A stretch of DNA of 34,799 nucleotides, from NCBI GenBank assembly GCA_003332035.1, contig QOQI01000010.1, positions 1 through 34,799 of the forward strand, written 5' to 3'. Shown here one piece after another: positions 33,076-34,799 of the stretch (within the stretch, counting starts at the first letter, position 1; each line of letters starts with the position of its first letter). The position numbers and the translations under genes were made by a program. The notes under the pieces are model-generated. The model saw only the letters and a program-made list of their open reading frames with translations, was not told the DNA's origin and did not search any database. This stretch comes from Paracoccaceae bacterium (lineage in GTDB: Bacteria; Pseudomonadota; Alphaproteobacteria; Rhodobacterales; Rhodobacteraceae).

Positions 33076-33572
33076 GGACGCTTGGTTAATCTATCCTCCA
33101 AAACATCGAAAGGGACCCCGGGTTCGTCTTTTTCAGCACGTATAACAAGTGAGGTTTTAACAGACCCGACATTAGGCATGGGTGTTAATTGTCCTGTTAA
33201 AAAATCTTGAAAACTGCTGAGATCAGGAGCAACACATTTCAGCATAAAGTCAACTTCCCCATTTAACATATGACATTCTCTAACAAGAGGCCAACCCTGG
33301 CATAGCTCTTCAAATTGCCGCAGATCAGCTTCAGCTTGTGATTGCAAACCAACCATTGCGAAAACCTGTACTTCAAAACCAAGCGCGCGGCTATCGACGT
33401 CTGCGTGATAACCTTTAATGAAACCTTGCTCCTCAAGAGCCCTTACTCTGCGAAGGCATGGAGGGGCAGAAATTCCAACACGTTTTGCTAATTCAACGTT
33501 TGTCATTTTTCCATCGGCTTGGAGTTCTGCTAAAATTAGCCGATCTATTGAGTCAAGTCGTGTTAAAGGCAT
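33072..33572 (-). CDS. Lrp/AsnC-family transcriptional regulator
   Basis: 166 aa. An N-terminal winged HTH (LDSIDRLILAELQADGKMTN, then ELAKRVGISAPPCLRRVRAL) is linked to a C-terminal RAM domain with GEVDFMLKCVAPD and a ligand-loop region. The APPCLRRVR recognition helix is typical of alphaproteobacterial members that respond to amino acids. The gene is divergent from trxB, and a long dyad lies between them, so autoregulation and control of trxB are plausible. The effector is unknown. Confidence 0.93.
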   Translation of the reverse strand: MPLTRLDSIDRLILAELQADGKMTNVELAKRVGISAPPCLRRVRALEEQGFIKGYHADVDSRALGFEVQVFAMVGLQSQAEADLRQFEELCQGWPLVRECHMLNGEVDFMLKCVAPDLSSFQDFLTGQLTPMPNVGSVKTSLVIRAEKDEPGVPFDVLEDRLTKRP

Positions 33573-33621
33573 AGCTCTGCTCCATTTTTTTAAATATTAT
33601 AAATTAAATACCCATAATCGC

Positions 33622-33651
33622 AATATTATTCCAACATATTGAAATAATATT
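33622..33651. promoter_or_regulatory. 30-bp palindrome between lrp and trxB (probable operator)
   Basis: Left arm AATATTATTCCAA (33622-33634) and right arm TTGAAATAATATT (33639-33651) are complementary at 12 of 13 positions around CATA. The centre is about 64 bases before the regulator start and 101 before trxB. Lrp-type regulators bind such AT-rich dyads and often repress their own gene. The symmetry is seen; the binding is inferred. Confidence 0.5.
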
Positions 33652-33737
33652 TTACAGTCGATTGTTGAATATCAAGAAATTTTGGGGTTTTGTATCATCA
33701 AATCAGCGGGTATACCAAAAATAAATATGAGGAAAAA

Positions 33738-34679
33738 ATGTCTGACTACCATCATACCAAAGTGCTCATTATAGGAAGTGGCCCTGCAGGTTATACTGCT
33801 GGCGTTTATGCTAGTCGCGCGATGCTCTCTCCTATACTCATACAAGGCATTGAACCGGGAGGGCAGCTAACAACAACTACCGAAGTTGAAAATTGGCCAG
33901 GGGATACCGAGGTTCAGGGGCCTGATCTAATGGTAAGAATGGAAGCCCACGCCAAAGCAATGGGTTGCGAAATAATCGGAGACATTGTTACAAAATTAGA
34001 GCTTAAAAGCAGGCCATTTATAGCAACTTGTGATAGTGGAAGTAAATATACTGCCGATGCTATTATCCTTGCAACTGGCGCAAGAGCCAAATGGTTAGGT
34101 TTGCCATCAGAAGAAAAATATAAAGGTTTTGGAGTGTCTGCCTGTGCAACTTGTGACGGCTTTTTTTATAGGGGACAGGAAATAGCTGTAATTGGTGGTG
34201 GAAATACAGCAGTAGAAGAAGCTCTTTTCCTCACAAACTTTGCTTCAAAAGTTACCCTAATCCACCGACGCGATGAGCTCAGAGCAGAAAAAATATTACA
34301 AGATAGGTTATTTAAAAATCCTAAAATTGAAACGATCTGGTTTCATGAACTTGACGAAGTAATTGGGACAGATTCGCCTTTGGGCGTCGAAGCCATTCGT
34401 ATCAAAAACACTAAGAATGGGAAGCTATCAGAGGTGCCCTGCAAAGGAGTTTTCGTTGCAATTGGACACGCGCCTGCTACCGAGCTGGTAAAAGATATTT
34501 TAGAAACACATAATGGTGGGTATATTAAAGTTGAACCCGGAACTACCAGAACTTCAATACCAGGTATTTTCGCGGCTGGCGATTTAACCGATCATATTTA
34601 CCGCCAAGCTGTAACAAGTGCGGGAATGGGCTGTATGGCTGCTCTAGATGCAGAAAAGTTTATTGCTGAAAGCAACTAA
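33738..34679 (+). CDS. trxB: Thioredoxin reductase TrxB
   Basis: 313 aa from the ATG at 33738, which has GAGG five to six bases upstream; an upstream in-frame ATG at 33690 has no such site. FAD loop [14 protein letters not shown] (9-22), redox-active CATC (136-139) in [15 protein letters not shown] loop GGGNTAVE (153-160), and the C-terminal FAD motif [20 protein letters not shown] (residues near 276-295) are all present. It reduces thioredoxin with NADPH. The divergent Lrp-type gene is a common neighbour in Rhodobacterales. No thioredoxin gene is in view. Confidence 0.96.
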   Translation: MSDYHHTKVLIIGSGPAGYTAGVYASRAMLSPILIQGIEPGGQLTTTTEVENWPGDTEVQGPDLMVRMEAHAKAMGCEIIGDIVTKLELKSRPFIATCDSGSKYTADAIILATGARAKWLGLPSEEKYKGFGVSACATCDGFFYRGQEIAVIGGGNTAVEEALFLTNFASKVTLIHRRDELRAEKILQDRLFKNPKIETIWFHELDEVIGTDSPLGVEAIRIKNTKNGKLSEVPCKGVFVAIGHAPATELVKDILETHNGGYIKVEPGTTRTSIPGIFAAGDLTDHIYRQAVTSAGMGCMAALDAEKFIAESN

Positions 34680-34724
34680 ATTTGCTTATGGATAACCTTA
34701 TTAAATTAAAATTGGACTCACTTA

Positions 34725-34799
34725 ATGTTGGAAAATCACAAGCCCATTAAAGAACTATACTTGAGTTCACAATTAGCAGATAAAGCCAAGAAAAAGGCT
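34725..34799 (+). CDS. Possible 5' start of a further gene (cut by window edge)
   Basis: An ATG at 34725 opens 25 codons without a stop to the end of the window (MLENHKPIKELYLSSQLADK, then a lysine-rich stretch). It is 45 bases past trxB on the same strand. No strong Shine-Dalgarno is visible and the fragment is too short to identify, so it may be a chance reading frame. Confidence 0.3.
   Translation, partial: MLENHKPIKELYLSSQLADKAKKKA

Noticed and set aside
34688..34750. Short reading frame (20 codons) directly after trxB
   Set aside because: It closes at 34750, lacks a ribosome site and overlaps the longer open frame starting at 34725.
1..34799. Mobile elements, CRISPR arrays, prophage or an origin of replication
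   Set aside because: No transposase, integrase, direct-repeat array, phage gene, dnaA or cluster of DnaA boxes was found.

Overview
The window looks like chromosomal DNA from an AT-rich, streamlined marine alphaproteobacterium, most probably a Rhodobacterales (Roseobacter-like) lineage. This rests on recognised gene content and order, not on a computed phylogeny. The pointers are the lgt-midA-pgeF block, the ubiK-ybjN-proC-csaA block, the divergent Lrp/AsnC-trxB pair, argD-argF, the rhomboid/suhB pair, DUF2177 and an alphaproteobacterial-type L28. Nearly all genes are housekeeping. There is no insertion sequence, prophage, CRISPR array, rRNA operon or replication origin. No gene-free stretch exceeds 300 bases.

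Layout. (1) Positions 1-3418: the end of an organophosphorus uptake operon, with two PhnE-type permeases, a HAD phosphatase and a GpdQ/CpdA-type metallophosphodiesterase. No C-P lyase genes follow, so phosphate esters or diesters are the likelier cargo. (2) 3597-6221: a large four-module protein with two cyclic-nucleotide-binding-like domains, a PlsC-like acyltransferase domain and a C-terminal SGNH hydrolase domain. This is the most unusual gene here. (3) 6412-9672: anmK, nagA and murQ, which together take anhydro-MurNAc to GlcN-6-phosphate (cell wall recycling). (4) 9877-12252: a HemG-type protoporphyrinogen oxidase facing an atypical IlvD/Edd dehydratase, then tRNA-Leu(UAA). (5) 12780-17404: rhomboid protease, then a minus-strand run of suhB, DUF2177, LMW protein phosphatase, PCu(A)C copper chaperone, rpmB and meaB. 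(6) 17514-22746: DUF3108 protein, hrpB, truA, GNAT, flavin reductase. (7) 22866-26620: argD-argF converging on a SulP transporter. (8) 26844-30265: apt, tdk, csaA, proC, ybjN, ubiK. (9) 30372-34679: lgt-midA-pgeF, Lrp/AsnC, trxB, and perhaps the start of another gene at the right edge.

How it fits together. Genes 1-2 may form a phosphorus and phospholipid turnover module. The SGNH/acyltransferase protein could remodel or deacylate lipids, the phosphodiesterase could cleave glycerophosphodiesters, and the HAD enzyme could release phosphate. That is inference. All seven convergent gene pairs meet with gaps between 29 bases and a 4-base overlap. The one clear intrinsic terminator lies downstream of ubiK, between two same-strand genes. 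Several divergent or upstream regions carry well-formed palindromes that look like operators: nagA/murQ, suhB and lrp/trxB.
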